Assembly: GCA_013397435.1 (NCBI GenBank)
Contig: VZRG01000005.1
Coordinates: 581,508-645,507 of the forward strand
Direction: 5' to 3'
Length of the DNA stretch: 64,000 nucleotides
DNA from: Erythrocercus mccallii
Taxonomy: Eukaryota > Chordata > Aves > Passeriformes > Dicruridae
Within the stretch, counting starts at the first letter, position 1; every line of letters starts with the position of its first letter. A program made the translations under genes and the position numbers. This document shows, one piece after another, positions 27,001 to 39,499 of this stretch. The notes under the pieces were generated by a model, which did no database searches, had not been told where the DNA came from, and saw only the letters and a program-made list of their open reading frames with translations.

Positions 27001-28130
27001 CCTGCAAGGCAGTTGCAAAGTCACCCAAGCTGTTTGGCAGCTTTGCTTAGAAAATAAGTGTGGCAAGAGTGTTGCAACACTTGCTCAGGTAAGTAATGTT
27101 TCTAACACGCCACCAGCCAGAGCAAGCTCAGCAGCCCCAGACACTGCACTAAAAAATCCCACTCCTTTCATTTTTCAGTTTTTCAGCTGTAGTGCTGGAG
27201 GGATGCAGGCAAGGGTGAGGGAATATAACTCTAGACAATAGCACATATAATGCATAGTTGCACTTGTTACATCTGGGGGCGTTAGGAGGGTGACAGGCAG
27301 GGCAGGATTTGCTTCCCAGGTGAGGCCCTGAGTGTTTTGGCCACAAGAGCTGTGTTAGCATTTCTGTGCTGGGTGGCAAGAGCAAGGGATGGTGTGTGTA
27401 TGTCTGTGGAAAGGGAGTGGGTCAGTAAGTGGAAGCACATGGTGTGGCTGGCATTGCTGCTCCCTGTGTTTGTAGTAGGATAGAGTTTCTAATGGATTAG
27501 ATAACACGCCTGAGCTCCATGGTGTGCAGTTTTTAAACTGTGTTTACAGTTCAGGAGGTACTGTGAGTAGAGATGATGTCCTTTAAGTGCTGTTTTTGTT
27601 GCAACTTCTGTGATAAAAGGAGACTCTGGTGAAGACATTTTTTACTGGCAGATATGTATTCTCAGAGTTGTTGCTGTGCAAACTTTTGGGGGATGGGAGC
27701 AACCTACAGAGATACCTCAGCACTTCCCTTTAATAAAGGCACATCATTAAGCCATTTCCTGCACATCTGAGAGGCTATTGGAAAAACAAGATGGTATCGA
27801 AATGAAATTAAAGAACTGCTTGATTTTTTTTTGAGTATTACTTAATTTAATCTTTTTGGATTATTATGGTTTCTGGGGAAAAATAATGTAATGAAGACAG
27901 CAGAATTACATTGATTCTGTGGTCTGAGTAACTAGAGGGAGAAATTCCAGTCTCTTCTTTCCTTTCCCTTTCTGAAAATATATGGGAGAGAGTACAAATT
28001 GTAAAATTGTTTTACCATGTCAGCTATTAGTGTGACCAATGCAATCCCTGCAATAAAGGAGGCCTTTTGCTGATGTGTGTTCCCTCCTATGTGTATTTAT
28101 ACATATTGTATACATTATGTAGGCAGAAAT

Positions 28131-28152
28131 ATACATTATCTATATAATGTAT
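28131..28152. repeat. Perfect AT-rich inverted repeat
   Basis: Arms ATACATTAT and ATAATGTAT (9 bp each) flank a 4-base loop CTAT, inside a TATA/ACAT-rich zone (28090-28170). Likely a by-product of dinucleotide-type composition. Confidence 0.85.
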
Positions 28153-30574
28153 GCATTATATTCATATATAAAGCACCATAAGATAACATAATGGAAACAA
28201 AACAGAGTAGAGGGAAACCTCCTTGAGTCCCAGGCTAGTGATGGGTGTTGGGTACTGGGCAGCAGCACATGGGCCAGGCAGGTGCTGGGTGGATGTCAAG
28301 ACCTGTCAGATTGGCAGGGCTCTTTCTGTACATCCATCCTCATGAAAAGTTCTTCAAGCTGTTATGAGCCAAACAACTAATACAGTTTTGACAGTAAAAA
28401 TGAAACAAATAATTTAGGTTTCTTGGTGATGTTTGGAATTGGAAGATCTTATTCTCCAACACAGAACTTCTGTCAGTATGTGAAGAGCCCAAAATTCCTG
28501 GTGGAAAAATGCATAAAAATTATAACTTGGAAGATGCAGGCATAGCAATACAGCTCAGAGTATTCAATGGAGTCCTTGCACGACCTTTATTCGGTAAGGA
28601 GGTGGTCTTGCAGCACTTTACTGCAATAGCTCTTTGCAGCATATTGCTCAATATCATAATGGCTGCAGAAGACCCAAACATCATGCTCTTTCTGTCATCT
28701 TCAATATTTTTCCAGAGTTGTGAGCCAGCTGCATCTAACTGGCTTTTTTTTTTAATGAAGAAGCTGACAATCCCACTGACTTCCATAATAATGAGTTATG
28801 CTCAGCTCGTTTGTATATAAAAACTACAGAGCAAAAGCAAGTCATGTCTTTGTAAGTCAATACTGAGACATGGATGAAATGATTATTTAGCATCCTAAGG
28901 ATATGAGAGGGATTTTTTTAATGCTGGTCTTTGAATTGAAAGGTTGAAAGGTCTTTTTATATGTGAATATGGATGTGATATAGGCTGAATTTTTATCTGT
29001 CACACTGCATTTTGATACTTTCTCAGAAAAAGTGAACTTTTAAACATGCGTCAGCTAAGAAAAGGTATTATTTTTTTCACATAAAAGCCTTACGCTTTGA
29101 GTAAATATTAATGCTTCATGTTCAAAACGTGTTAAGTCTATGCTGTGCTCTGTTTTAAATTTATATATATTTAACCTTAAAAATGTGGGTATTTTTAAGG
29201 CTAATCAGTAAAATGCATGGCTAAGGCTTATTTCTGGAAGTATAAAGTCAGAAGTAATGACTTTGGGCTCAATCCTCCAGTTCTTTGTCTCCTACATATT
29301 TGTTTGGATTACAAATCAGAGCAAACAGCTTTTTAAGTTATTGATCCCAAAGCAGCTCTATGCTTTGGCTGGTATTGAGCCGAATGGATGGGTCAGATTT
29401 AGCTTGACACCAGTGACAGCTTTCCATCAGGGGGCTGATTTTGTTCCAGGTGCCAGATGGAGCAGACTAAAAGTTGCTGCAGTTTATACCTCACTGGTGT
29501 CAGCCTGCTGCTGATGCTCAGGGTTTGCAGTGAGATACCTATACTGTGTGGCTGTGGGGAACATAAACAAGAGGATGGTAACGTGTCTTAGCAACAAATG
29601 CTGCTTGGGAAAAGTGAGGATGAAACAATTCTCAAAAATAATGAGGAACTACCAGAATACATTCAGTAGTGAGAGGGTTTGTCTTAACTTCCTTACATTA
29701 CCAATGCCTCAATGAAATTTGCATGAGAAAAACAGCCGAACCCACAATCATGTTAAATTGTGTCTGCACCTATAGAAGGAAGACTATTTTTACAGCACCC
29801 CATTCCATGAGAAATGTAAAGAATTCAGTGGAACCAAATTTGTGTTCTTTGCTGGTGTACTGAATCACCTGAATTAATCTCTAGAATTTCAAGTAGTACA
29901 TATTTTAATTGAAAGCTCATTCCTTGGTAAACACCAGCTTGCTGGTAGATATCTTCTAAAGGGTGTTTTCAGCATTTAACGTGTTTTCCCATAGTGTAAT
30001 GATTTCCTGTGTCAGGACCACCATTCAGTAAAAGGGTGAAGTAAATTTTGGCAAGTTTCTCGTATCTGTAATCTTTCTTGGTCAAAAAAAGATGCTTTAT
30101 TTTTGTTGGTCTCCAGTTTAAATAATGTCAGCCAGATTTGACAAGTGGCACACGTAAAACACTGTGCTGAAAAGCAAACATCAAAGATATTATGGAAATC
30201 TTGTTTACAGTTGTTCAATGGTTCGTAATTATTGTTGATTTTTTAATAGATTTATTGATGGGCTGTCCTATAACTTCACCATTAAAAGTTATGGCAAACT
30301 CTTTTTTCCTTCAGTCACAGAAGTAATATTGCTGATGATGACATACATGGTGAAAAAAGCCTTGCTGCTTTTCTGTTTTCTGGAATGGAAGAAAACAATG
30401 TTTTCTTATCTTGGAATGAAACATTAGTTTCACAGGCTCCACAGATGCAAAACAATCAACTAATGAAGCAGGTTCCATTTTTCCCTAATCCTTTTTCCTG
30501 TTGGCCAAAAGAAGAGTATGGGATATGTGTAATTGGGGTTAACATGTTTTAAAAGCAGTTCCAGTATCTGAAAT

Positions 30575-30588
30575 AAAAAAAAAAAAAA
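30575..30588 (+). repeat. A14 homopolymer
   Basis: Fourteen A preceded by GAAAT, so an AATAAA word overlaps its start. There is no recognisable retrotransposon upstream. Confidence 0.85.
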
Positions 30589-31533
30589 GTTGAAAAGTAT
30601 AAAAGCATATCTGCCTATATGTGCAAGATTTACGTATACAAAAGATGACTTGGGAGGGGAATCTCAAGAAATAAAAGTTAAGTAAAAGCAGAAAAAGTGC
30701 TTATTTTTGGGAGGACTGATCCAAAGATGCCTGTTTATGAGTTTTATGAAAACAGCTAGTATGTTTCCCAAGTTTTGTGCATTTTATCTTTTATATGCTG
30801 TAAATATAATAAATATAATGGAACATATTTCTGTGATGATACTTAACATTTATTATTTTGTACTCCCTACTATATGACCCCTTTTTAAAAAAAGTTTTAT
30901 AGTAATTATCTTTCTACTGGAATTAGATATAAAAACAACAAGAACAAAAAAAGAAAATAACAAAGTGAAGATATACTCAATGGTTCAGATATGTCATAAG
31001 GAAGGACTGATCTTGTTCTTTGTCAGCTGCCTGTTGCTGTTGATGAATGCTGATAAAACAAATGTGATGGGACCAAAAATGGATTTTAAGTATTTTTAAA
31101 AGTGTGAGTTTTTGTTGCCTCTGCCTCAAAGAAAATTCCAACACCTGAACTCTCTTGCCTCCTTGCTAAAAGTACGTTCTCTTCCTTTTTCCCCTTCTCC
31201 TTTTCTTTGCTTAGGGCTATGGTTACAGTAGTTAATTTTTAAAATAGGAAAACGGAGATTTAAATAGAATTAGAGAAAGACACCTTTGTACTAACTACTG
31301 TACAGTATAGTGTTTAAAAAGTCAGAAAATATGTTAGCAAAAAATGCCTAGACTGTAATTTAGATAACAACCCAGACAATGAGCTAGCTTGTTAACTGTA
31401 AAGGCTGGTGGAGACCTGCCAGTTAGAGAACTTGTCTTTTTGTATCCCACTGCTCCTCACAGCTCTCCTAGATGGTGAATGACAGGACGTGAACTTTTCT
31501 AGTTTAGAGTTTACTTTTAACATTATTATTATT

Positions 31534-31629
31534 CCCCCCTTCTAAAAAAGAAAAAAACAAACCCAACTCCTCCCTCAAAAAACCCCAAAAGTCCTCCCAA
31601 AACCAAGCCCAAACTAAACCCAAAAAAAT
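31534..31629 (+). repeat. A/C-rich low-complexity tract
   Basis: About 95 bp made largely of A and C, containing several separate runs of three or more C. The minus strand is therefore G/T-rich with G-runs about 7-9 bases apart, compatible only with long-loop G-quadruplexes. A short TTA run (31523-31532) precedes it. Confidence 0.75.
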
Positions 31630-31896
31630 CCTCGTATCAGAAGAGCCATTAGTCGAAATTTTACAAGAGTAAGTAATATTCAACACTGTGAGGAAGCAGG
31701 CAGATTGGGTGGTCTGAAAAGCAGGGTAAACAGAGATCTGTGGCCTGAACATTGTGCTGTAGACATCACTGTAAGTGCTCTTTAGACCAAGTATGCAGTT
31801 TGCAAACAGTGAATCTTGCCAAATTACTCATCTGAAAACTGTTTCTGAAATAGCGGCCATGAGGTATGCAAAATTACATGCTAATAGCCTTCAGAC

Positions 31897-31912
31897 TTTT
31901 TTTTTTTTTTTT
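31897..31912 (+). repeat. T16 homopolymer followed by GCAG
   Basis: Sixteen T directly followed by GCAGCTGC. It could be the reverse complement of a retroposon poly(A) tail or resemble a splice acceptor; neither is proven. The next 250 bases are GC-richer than their surroundings. Confidence 0.85.
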
Positions 31913-32504
31913 GCAGCTGCCTTGGACTAACTGCAGTGATGGAGAGGCAGTCTAGGAGCGTCTCTTTGGTCAGGCTGCTCAGTGGCTGTTCAGTAGCTCT
32001 TGGAGGCAGTTTTCTGGGGAGAGATGAGCCAGGCAGCACTCCAGCCCGCCCCATTGCATTTTTCAGAGGGCACTGAATGTTGGGGAAGATGACCTAGCAG
32101 GCTGGTCTCCAATCCTCACTAAAGCTTTAGTGCTGTTAGATGGCAGGTTTTGAGGAGCAGACATACTGTACCTGATGCAGAGGTACCAAAACAGTAATTT
32201 CTGAGGTCCCAGTGATAAATTGAGCATGTCTTGTCCATAAACACCTGCGCAACTCTACTGTTCCTCTGCAAAATACTAAGCTTGTGGTTAAAGTGTTCTG
32301 TTGTACAAGGGTTGCTAAGAAAACAGCAATATCTCTGGTGGACATGTGAGCTGCCTGCTTCATCTCTGAAGGATTTTAGTATGGTTGCTTCCTGCTCACA
32401 GTTTAGGCTAGGATTTCCTAAGGAATTTTAGGGAATTAAGCACAAGAATGTCACAGCATTTCAATGGGGTTTAAGTATCTGATGCTGCAAGGGCTAAGCT
32501 GATG

Positions 32505-32685
32505 CAGAATGACACTAGTTCAATTTATGGTGTAATTTCAAGCTGATGTAGTTAAACTGATGCAAAAGACTGTATGCATAAGCCCAAATCCACATTCTGT
32601 TGGCTTTATAACAGTTTTGTTTAAATTAACTAGGACAAAGATTTAAACTAAAGTAAAGTAAGTCACTCTTAAACTGAACTGTGAC
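32505..32685. repeat. Possible ancient DNA-transposon relic
   Basis: Words such as GATGTAGTTAAACTGATGCA, then AAAAG and GCATAAGCCCAAA, recall an old amniote repeat containing 'tagttaaaccggtgcaa...agccct'. GCTGATG words recur at 32498, 32542 and nearby, and the TTTAAATTAAC / AGTTTAAAT type words are quasi-palindromic. The match is from memory and partial, so this could be unique DNA. Confidence 0.3.
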
Positions 32686-34839
32686 CATATTTGATAAAAT
32701 ACCTATGCAGGTAGGCATACTGAAGGTGGATAGATATGGATATGCATTTCCTGGTCAAACGAATGTAAATTGCCTCATTTTTCTTTGCCAGAACACTAGT
32801 TCCACAAAAATCCTCTATTTGGGTGTTTGCACAAGCTGTAAAATTATTTTGTAGTTTCCTTTAAAGATTGATAGAGGTAAATTTTCTTTCATCTACTCTT
32901 CAACTTAAGATGTTCAGCCACTGTGCCTCTACAGACTGGAAGATAATTGGACAGCCACTCTTGTCTTTTTAGAAAACTCAACCATAAGAAGCACTGGAGT
33001 TTCGTGTGGTTATATTTTATTCTCTTCTTGACTCTTTCTATTAACTTATCCTAAAGTTTGGTAACACTTTAAAATTTATGCTTATGGTTTTGGAAGGTAA
33101 GTGGAAAAGTCAGGATGAGTATGGCCCCACTGAAGCACTGATTTTGGTGGAAAGTGGGGGAAGGTGTATGACACAGCTAGTGCCAGGCTGCCTACTTGTG
33201 GAATGAATTTATTTGAGAAGGGATTTCTTCGGCAGCTGGTGGTTTCCTCTTTTGACCTGTGCCACTTCCAAAGAGGGCTCAAGATGGTTTAGTGGTGATG
33301 AATTGGCAGACTTGTCACTAAGCTGTAAATCTTGAATCTGCCTTGCTGGGTTGAGGTGTGAACCCAAGATCTAGAGGAGGTCAGCATTTCAGACTGCTGC
33401 TGTGTATATAAAACTCTTAAATCGTCTTTACTGAAGAAAGTACTGTTAATAATAATGATTATTTTTTCACTTTTACAGTCTCTGCTATTCCAAAATTATT
33501 TCATTGCTATCTCTGATCAATTAAATGCAATTTAAAAGTGAGCAAAAACCCCCAAAACCAAACCACCCAACCCCCTGTCCCCAACCTGACACCAAGAAAA
33601 GAGCATCAAAATAAAAAATTTTTTTTTCTGGTACAACTTTAATTTTTCCTAGTTTCAGGATAGGTAAAGAAGAAACAAAAAAATCTCCCTTGTTTAAATG
33701 TCCCTTATGATACTGATATTTTTGAGTGTTATTCTGATGCTTCCGTAAGGGAGATAGGTTTCTACATAGGCTCTAGATTTTTAGACATTGAGTATTGTGG
33801 GGCTGCATATTGTGGCTGCATATTTGTGGGTTTTTTTACACTCTCTTCTTTTTAAATTGTGTAAGAAACTGTCTGCCTGGCATAATGCAACCTTAAATTA
33901 TTTCTGCTCACTATGAATGAGCTGCTGGGTCTGTGCTTGCTACTGCAGAGCAATCAACTGAGGTGCAAAAAGTAGTTTATCTCTACTGTTAGACTTAGCC
34001 TTACTTTGATTAAGCCGTAGCCTTACTTCTTCTGGTTCTGTTATATTGGCCTTTTTACTACTGGTCATCCAGTCTATGTCTATAAAAGATGAAATGACAA
34101 AAGGATGAAATGCTGCATTGTATTGGTTAACATGTTAAAAAAATTGAACTTACTTATTTTAAATGACCACAACATTTTCACCTAATTTGTAGAAATCAAA
34201 TTATTTACAGCTTCAGTAGATAACATATTTCTAATAACATTGAAAGTCTTAAAATCAAGTGATGTGAGAGTATTCACGACTCCCTATCATTAGCTACTGG
34301 GTAGATACATGCATGCTCCTATGTAATTGAACTGAATGAGGAGCTTAAATTGAAATGCTTATTTGTCACACCAAGAGTGAATCTGGGCTGGTCTCTACAA
34401 GAGAGAAGATTTGAGAGAGTATCAACAGAATTTCATCACACAAGGCTTTGCTCACATGCAATCCCCTTATTTCAAGTGCAATCTACTCCATCTAAAATTA
34501 GCATATATAATTGAATAGTGCCAAAGGCTGAAATAATTTACACTTAAGCTCATAGCATTTTTTGTAATGCTGAACAAACAGGGGTGTACACATTACCCAA
34601 GCAGAAACACCCTCTGGGCTTTGTCTCTCTCCATCCCCTCTAATTAAATGGACTTGAGAACTGGGCTTGAGATATTATGATGACTGAACATGCTCATCTG
34701 GAAATCCTGCAGCTTTTTAACACATAAACTGGTGACCTATGTCTTAACCTAGATTTGCAGATAGCTGTTAGATAGCTCTTTTGTGCACTGCTGCTGGTTT
34801 TGATTTTGAAAAACCATGGAAGTGGTAGAACAGTATTGC
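32686..34839. other. Intronic stretch, unique DNA
   Basis: Apart from the A/C-rich tract at 33543-33600 I see only unique AT-rich sequence and short chance frames. Confidence 0.55.
33543..33600 (+). repeat. A/C-rich tract with four C-runs
   Basis: It contains C5, C3, C5 and C4 runs, giving four G-runs on the minus strand with loops of about 12, 2 and 3 bases, so a long-loop G-quadruplex is conceivable there. Confidence 0.75.
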
Positions 34840-35050
34840 TGACAGTAATAATGTTCATTTATAGAGCTTTTCTATCCAATGACCTCAGAAGTGCCTAAAA
34901 TAAAGTTAGTGTTCTCATTTTGCTTAGAAGTAATGGGAGTCCCTAGTGACAGTTTAGTCAAAATCACGCAGCCAGCTAATGACAAAATCAAAAATAGCAC
35001 TGAGGTAGCTACACTCAAAACCAGGACCTACCTGCTTGGTCCCTCCTGTG
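34840..35050 (-). repeat. MIR/CORE-SINE-like relic, nearly full length
   Basis: Read on +, the order is that of the reverse-complemented old amniote MIR type: an 'aataatgttcatttatagagcttt' block, a 'tctatccaatgacctcagaag' block, then the segment equivalent to 'ttgcccaaagtcacacagccagtcagtgacagagc' (about 34955-34990: AGTCAAAATCACGCAGCCAG) and 'aacccaggacc..ctg' at about 35010-35040. The conserved order over about 200 bp makes this the best MIR-type relic of the window. Confidence 0.6.
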
Positions 35051-36034
35051 TTCTCAGAATAGATAATCATTCACCATGAGCAGGAAGATCATAAACAGAT
35101 CTCAAATCTGCACAGACTTCTTTGCTAGTTTTTCGTAGCATCACTTATGGGTGTATTCACTCAGTGCTGAAGTATTACGGCTCAACTGGGTTAAATCCTA
35201 AGCCTTTTTGGTATGGGTTTTGTTTCCGTCAAAAATACTGTTTGACACTTTCAGTGGTATGTTTTATGCTATGTGCAAAGTTTAGTTGCCAGAGCTGAAT
35301 CTTTCCTCAGGGAAGCCTCTGTTTGCATGCCTAATTTTTCATCTGATCTCTACTAAATGGTGAAGAATTAATTTAAGCACTGGCAGACCCTCTGTTGTGC
35401 ATTATAGCAAGCTGAAAGGAACAAGTCTTAAGAAGGCAAGGCAACAAAATTAAGCTGTTCTATGCAGGGGCTCTTTTCACACAAGTTGCAGTTCAGCCCC
35501 ACTTTTCAATCACAGCTTATTGTCTGGTAGCTGAGTTATTCTTATGTGACTGAGAGCAGAATCTAGCCATGAGGTTGTGGTGATTGCTGAGCAAATATGA
35601 GGTACACGTGCTTTTCCCTGGAGTGCGTGAGGGTTGCAGCAAGTCAACAGGTAATTCAGCCACCCTCAGGGCTTGACCTCATATTTCACATCAAGATATC
35701 CATTTTTGTTGTGAGTCCAATTTGAATTTTTTCATTCTTCTTCCTAATTTGTTAAGAAACTGCCATGTGTGAGGTGTTAAGAGATATGAAAGGAAATCTG
35801 GACTTAGGCCTGAGAGAACTTAGTCTTGGGTTTAGCTCTTGTACAGAGCTGCAGCAGCTAGGCTCTTGTACCTGCATGGGGCTCTAGAGGTGATATTTTG
35901 GATTCTGTTTCAGGTGCAGGAATTGGCTTCACATGCTTCTCTTTGAGGGTTTGGGATCAAAATAGATCACTAATATAGACAAGCTTTGGACAGCTTATAG
36001 ACTCCAACAATGTTTGGCTTAAAAAAAAAGGAAA

Positions 36035-36068
36035 ATAAACTAGCTAGGAATATAAACTAGCTAGGAAT
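36035..36068 (+). repeat. Perfect 17-bp tandem duplication
   Basis: ATAAACTAGCTAGGAAT occurs twice with no spacer, without any mismatch, which suggests a recent event. Confidence 0.95.
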
Positions 36069-37971
36069 TGTCTGTACAGTGCTTTTGTTCTTCCATTTTG
36101 CAAAAAAAGTGTCTTGTTGCTTCAGCGCAAAGCAGGAACTTGCTGCCTCAGAACTGGCTTTCAGCAAGGCTTCTTTTTTCTCTTCCTTTCTTTTTTCCTC
36201 CCCCTGGGGGTTAAAAATAGCAAGCAGTAAGAAGTGATATTGTATACAAGGCTATTACACTTTTGTCTTGGCCTGCTTAATGTCCTTGACACGTACCCAT
36301 TTCACCCAGGGACAGCCACTATGCAAATTGGCTAAAAGCTCCATTAGGTTGTTCAAGGCTGGGGAAACCCATCTGTCAGTGTCTGTGACACAGCCGGGCT
36401 GGAGTCTCACGTGGGAATCTGTCCTTGAGATACCCAGGCAGCTGAGTTTCTTTTAGCCTCTAGTGTTCCCAGAATCAAAGGAAATTGTTGTACATTCTTC
36501 TTCTTGCTGCCGTTTGTATTTTTATCGTTCCTTTTCTACCTTGATCCCCTTTTCAGGAAAGCACAGGCATAGGTTGAGGATTAACAGGGAAAGATGTGTT
36601 TTACTTTATTTTCAGTTGCTTTGACATAAGTGAACAGCTATGCGTATAACTTGTGGAAAAATAGAACAGTAGCTGTTTGTTGTCCTGAAAGAAAAACAGC
36701 TTTATAAACCTTTTCCATATTTTCCTGTGAGATCTGCTGATGACATGCTTGAGGTGGATATTTAAAAAAGTCTTGCTGAGGCTCAGCTACAGTTGATATG
36801 TTCCCTGGGAGTGGACCAGGAGTGCATGATCAGCTAAGAAAATACCAAAAATGCACCTGTGAAAGGCTTTCGTTGAGGGGATTTGAATGTGGGGACTGGG
36901 AGGCAGAGACAGAGAAGTCCAGCTTCTGCACATAGGCTTGGGAGCAGGTTCGAATCTTCTCTGCTTGGCATCCCCAGGGAAAAGCTCCTGCAACAACACT
37001 TACTGTACATCTGTTGAGGGAAGCCACTTGCTTTTTCTGCTGGGTGGAGGTAAGGTGGCAGAGTGGCAATTTTGCTGTTTTCTGCTTTCTTTCTGCCAAG
37101 GACTCCATTAAAATGCCTAACCAGTGAAGCACACTACGATGGATGGTACAGAAGTAGTTGTTACCCTGTGAGTGCTAGAGTTAGCAGTTACAAAGTTTTG
37201 TAATATGAGACAGTGGTAGCAAAATAGTTCAGATTTTCGTCCCATTAGAGCAGGAAGACTCGGCATATGACATCAAAAGTAGTGCCCTTGAAATGTGTAA
37301 GGTCTATATTGACAAGCCTCTCAAGCTCTTGATTATTTCCAGCTGGTGTCAAGTAAGAGCTCTGAACACAGAGTATCTGGGAAAATAGCTGGAGTAACTT
37401 CAATGCCCAGTAGTGTTCAGATGTATGAGATAATTATAGCCTTCTCTATAGCAGATGCTCTGTTCTCCAGTTTGGCACTTTTCTTTCTTCAGCAGGCAAA
37501 TTTTCTCTACCTAAACTGATGGCCATTTTGATGATACAGATAGAGTTTTTGCTACCAAAAAGTGAGCACTGTGGTTTTCATGGAAACATTTACAGAGCTA
37601 CAAGAGTGGGATTTCCCTTTATCATCCTACTGAGAAAGAAGAGAAGCATTTTTGATACTACTGTGTGAAGACTGGTGACATGAAGAGTTAATGTGTTGGT
37701 ATAGCCAGAATCAGTATAAACTTCATCTTTCCAGAAATAGAAGTCAGTGATTCAGCAGTTCTCCTTCATATTGCCAAGTGCAACTTATTCAAATCATGTC
37801 ATATTCTGCTTTCTGTGTTCCAAACCCAGTCACGTAGTAAGGAGACTTTTAGATTAGCATATTAGTTTAAATTAAAGGCATACCATTTTGGTTCTCTCTC
37901 TTAGGCTCCCAGTGCTTTTTTTTCTCTCTTTGTCTCTGGAGGTAACATAGACCTTGTATGTAGCTCCCACT

Positions 37972-38032
37972 AAAAAAACAAAAAAAAAACCCAAAAAACC
38001 CCCAAAAACCCAAACAACAACAAAAAAATAAA
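37972..38032 (+). repeat. A/C-rich low-complexity tract
   Basis: A-runs of 4-9 alternate with C3 and C5 blocks and end in CAACAACAA. The minus strand is G/T-rich. Confidence 0.8.
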
Positions 38033-38989
38033 TATCATGGTAAGAGAGATGGGATATGCATTTTTCTAGAAGTTATTTGTGGCTGGCTTTACACAACCTT
38101 TGTTCTCACAGCTGCCCCAATTCTTTCAGTGCCTGTGTGAGTAGCTCAGATTTGCCAAGGGGAGCAGAGGGGTTGCAATCTTGCTCAAAGCCATTTCTGC
38201 ATTTATGTTTTTCTGGCTGTCTAGTCAGACTGCCACATCCTAATGGGAGCCAAAACGCAATTAAACGTTGGTGAGTTGTGAAAAGGCATAAATGATTTGC
38301 CTTCCCTGTGCAAAGGATTCCTGTGCATAGGCAAAGTAGTAGATGAAACAGAATTTTTGCACATGTTTTAAGAAATTGGATGCCCAAAGCTGTTGGGAAC
38401 AAAGAGCCTGCTTTGTCCTCACAAAAATTTTGGATTTAATACTGAAGTCCTGTTTGAGAAATGAATACTCCTTAGGGCAAACTCTTGCTGCAACTGGCCC
38501 TATGTGCAAGAGGGACGAGGGTGTGCCATAAGGAATATCTTCTTTGGCAGCAGAGGAGGGAAGTGCAGAGCCTTTCTCACAGCAGGTCCAAGGCACAAGG
38601 ACAAAGCATAAGCTGAAACACTTTCTAAATGAATGTAGAAAATTATGGGACTACATAAAAACCAAAACAAAACCTGCGACGTTTCGAGTTTTTGTGGCCT
38701 ATTTACAAGTTCCTGAGTAACAGATTTTAATTTTAGTCAATACTCACAAACCCATCAGTGGAGCAGCACAGGGGGACACTGTTCTAAAATAGCTCTAGCA
38801 GATGCCACAATAATACGAGTTTTCCCCGCATCTCTCATTTCTTGCTGTGTGTAGTTTCTTACTAAATCTGTTCCCTTGATAAATGCAAAGATGTTCTTGC
38901 TATTGGATAGAATGGCTAAGTGCAATTGTCACAAACACTAACTGGCTTAACCTTCTTGTTGCATAGCTACTGCTGCTGTTAAATATTTC

Positions 38990-39180
38990 CTGGGCTAACA
39001 GAGATCTTTGAAATGAGTTTTAATGGGTTTTCTTTTCAAATACGCAGACCACGGCTGTTAAACAATGGCAGCTTGAATAAAAGCTATTCTAATGATAACA
39101 GCAATAGTGTCAGTTATTTGGATAAACTGTCAGAGGAAGGCTGGCCATCAGTGGATTACTGCAAGGGAGCTTAGAAAATT
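38990..39180. promoter_or_regulatory. Possible conserved noncoding element with a SOX-type site
   Basis: Unique, repeat-free DNA with AACAATGG (39061-39068), the same 8-mer that appears in reverse at 2183-2190, plus several TAAT cores. Function is inference from motif content alone. Confidence 0.25.
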
Positions 39181-39499
39181 GAGAAAATTAACCTACTAAT
39201 ATAACCAATACTCCAGATCTTCGGAAAGGGTAATTATCCTACTACCTCACTTAGTGTGCAAGTGTTAATATTGGTACTAGATGTCAAGAGACCTTCTATC
39301 CTGCCAATTTTACCTCCCCTAAAAAAAGGCTCTTCTTTAATTGCCTTGATTGCTTTAAATTCAAAATATGGCAAGTTGATACTGATTTATGAGGCATTTT
39401 GTTAATCCCAGCCTTGTCACACAATAGGTATTATTTATTTTAAAATTTATGAATTGTTACGAACTGCCAACAGCACTGTGAACATTCATTTCTGAGAGT

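Larger units (their letters stand above)
21721..31533. other. Intronic stretch, mostly unique AT-rich DNA
   Basis: It contains a T-rich/A-rich patch at about 22060-22160, a T13 run (24066-24078), a small AT-rich hairpin (28131-28152) and an A14 run (30575-30588). The longest open frame (25188-25559, +, 123 codons) shows no family resemblance, start context or splice signals and is taken as chance. No RNA gene seen. Confidence 0.55.
35051..39480. other. Intronic stretch, unique DNA with tandem and A/C-rich repeats
   Basis: It holds a 17-bp tandem duplication (36035-36068) and an A/C-rich tract (37972-38032). At 38900-39180 the sequence looks like a conserved element. Overlapping open frames on both strands near 36830-37130 and 38100-38600 have no domain signal. 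Confidence 0.5.
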
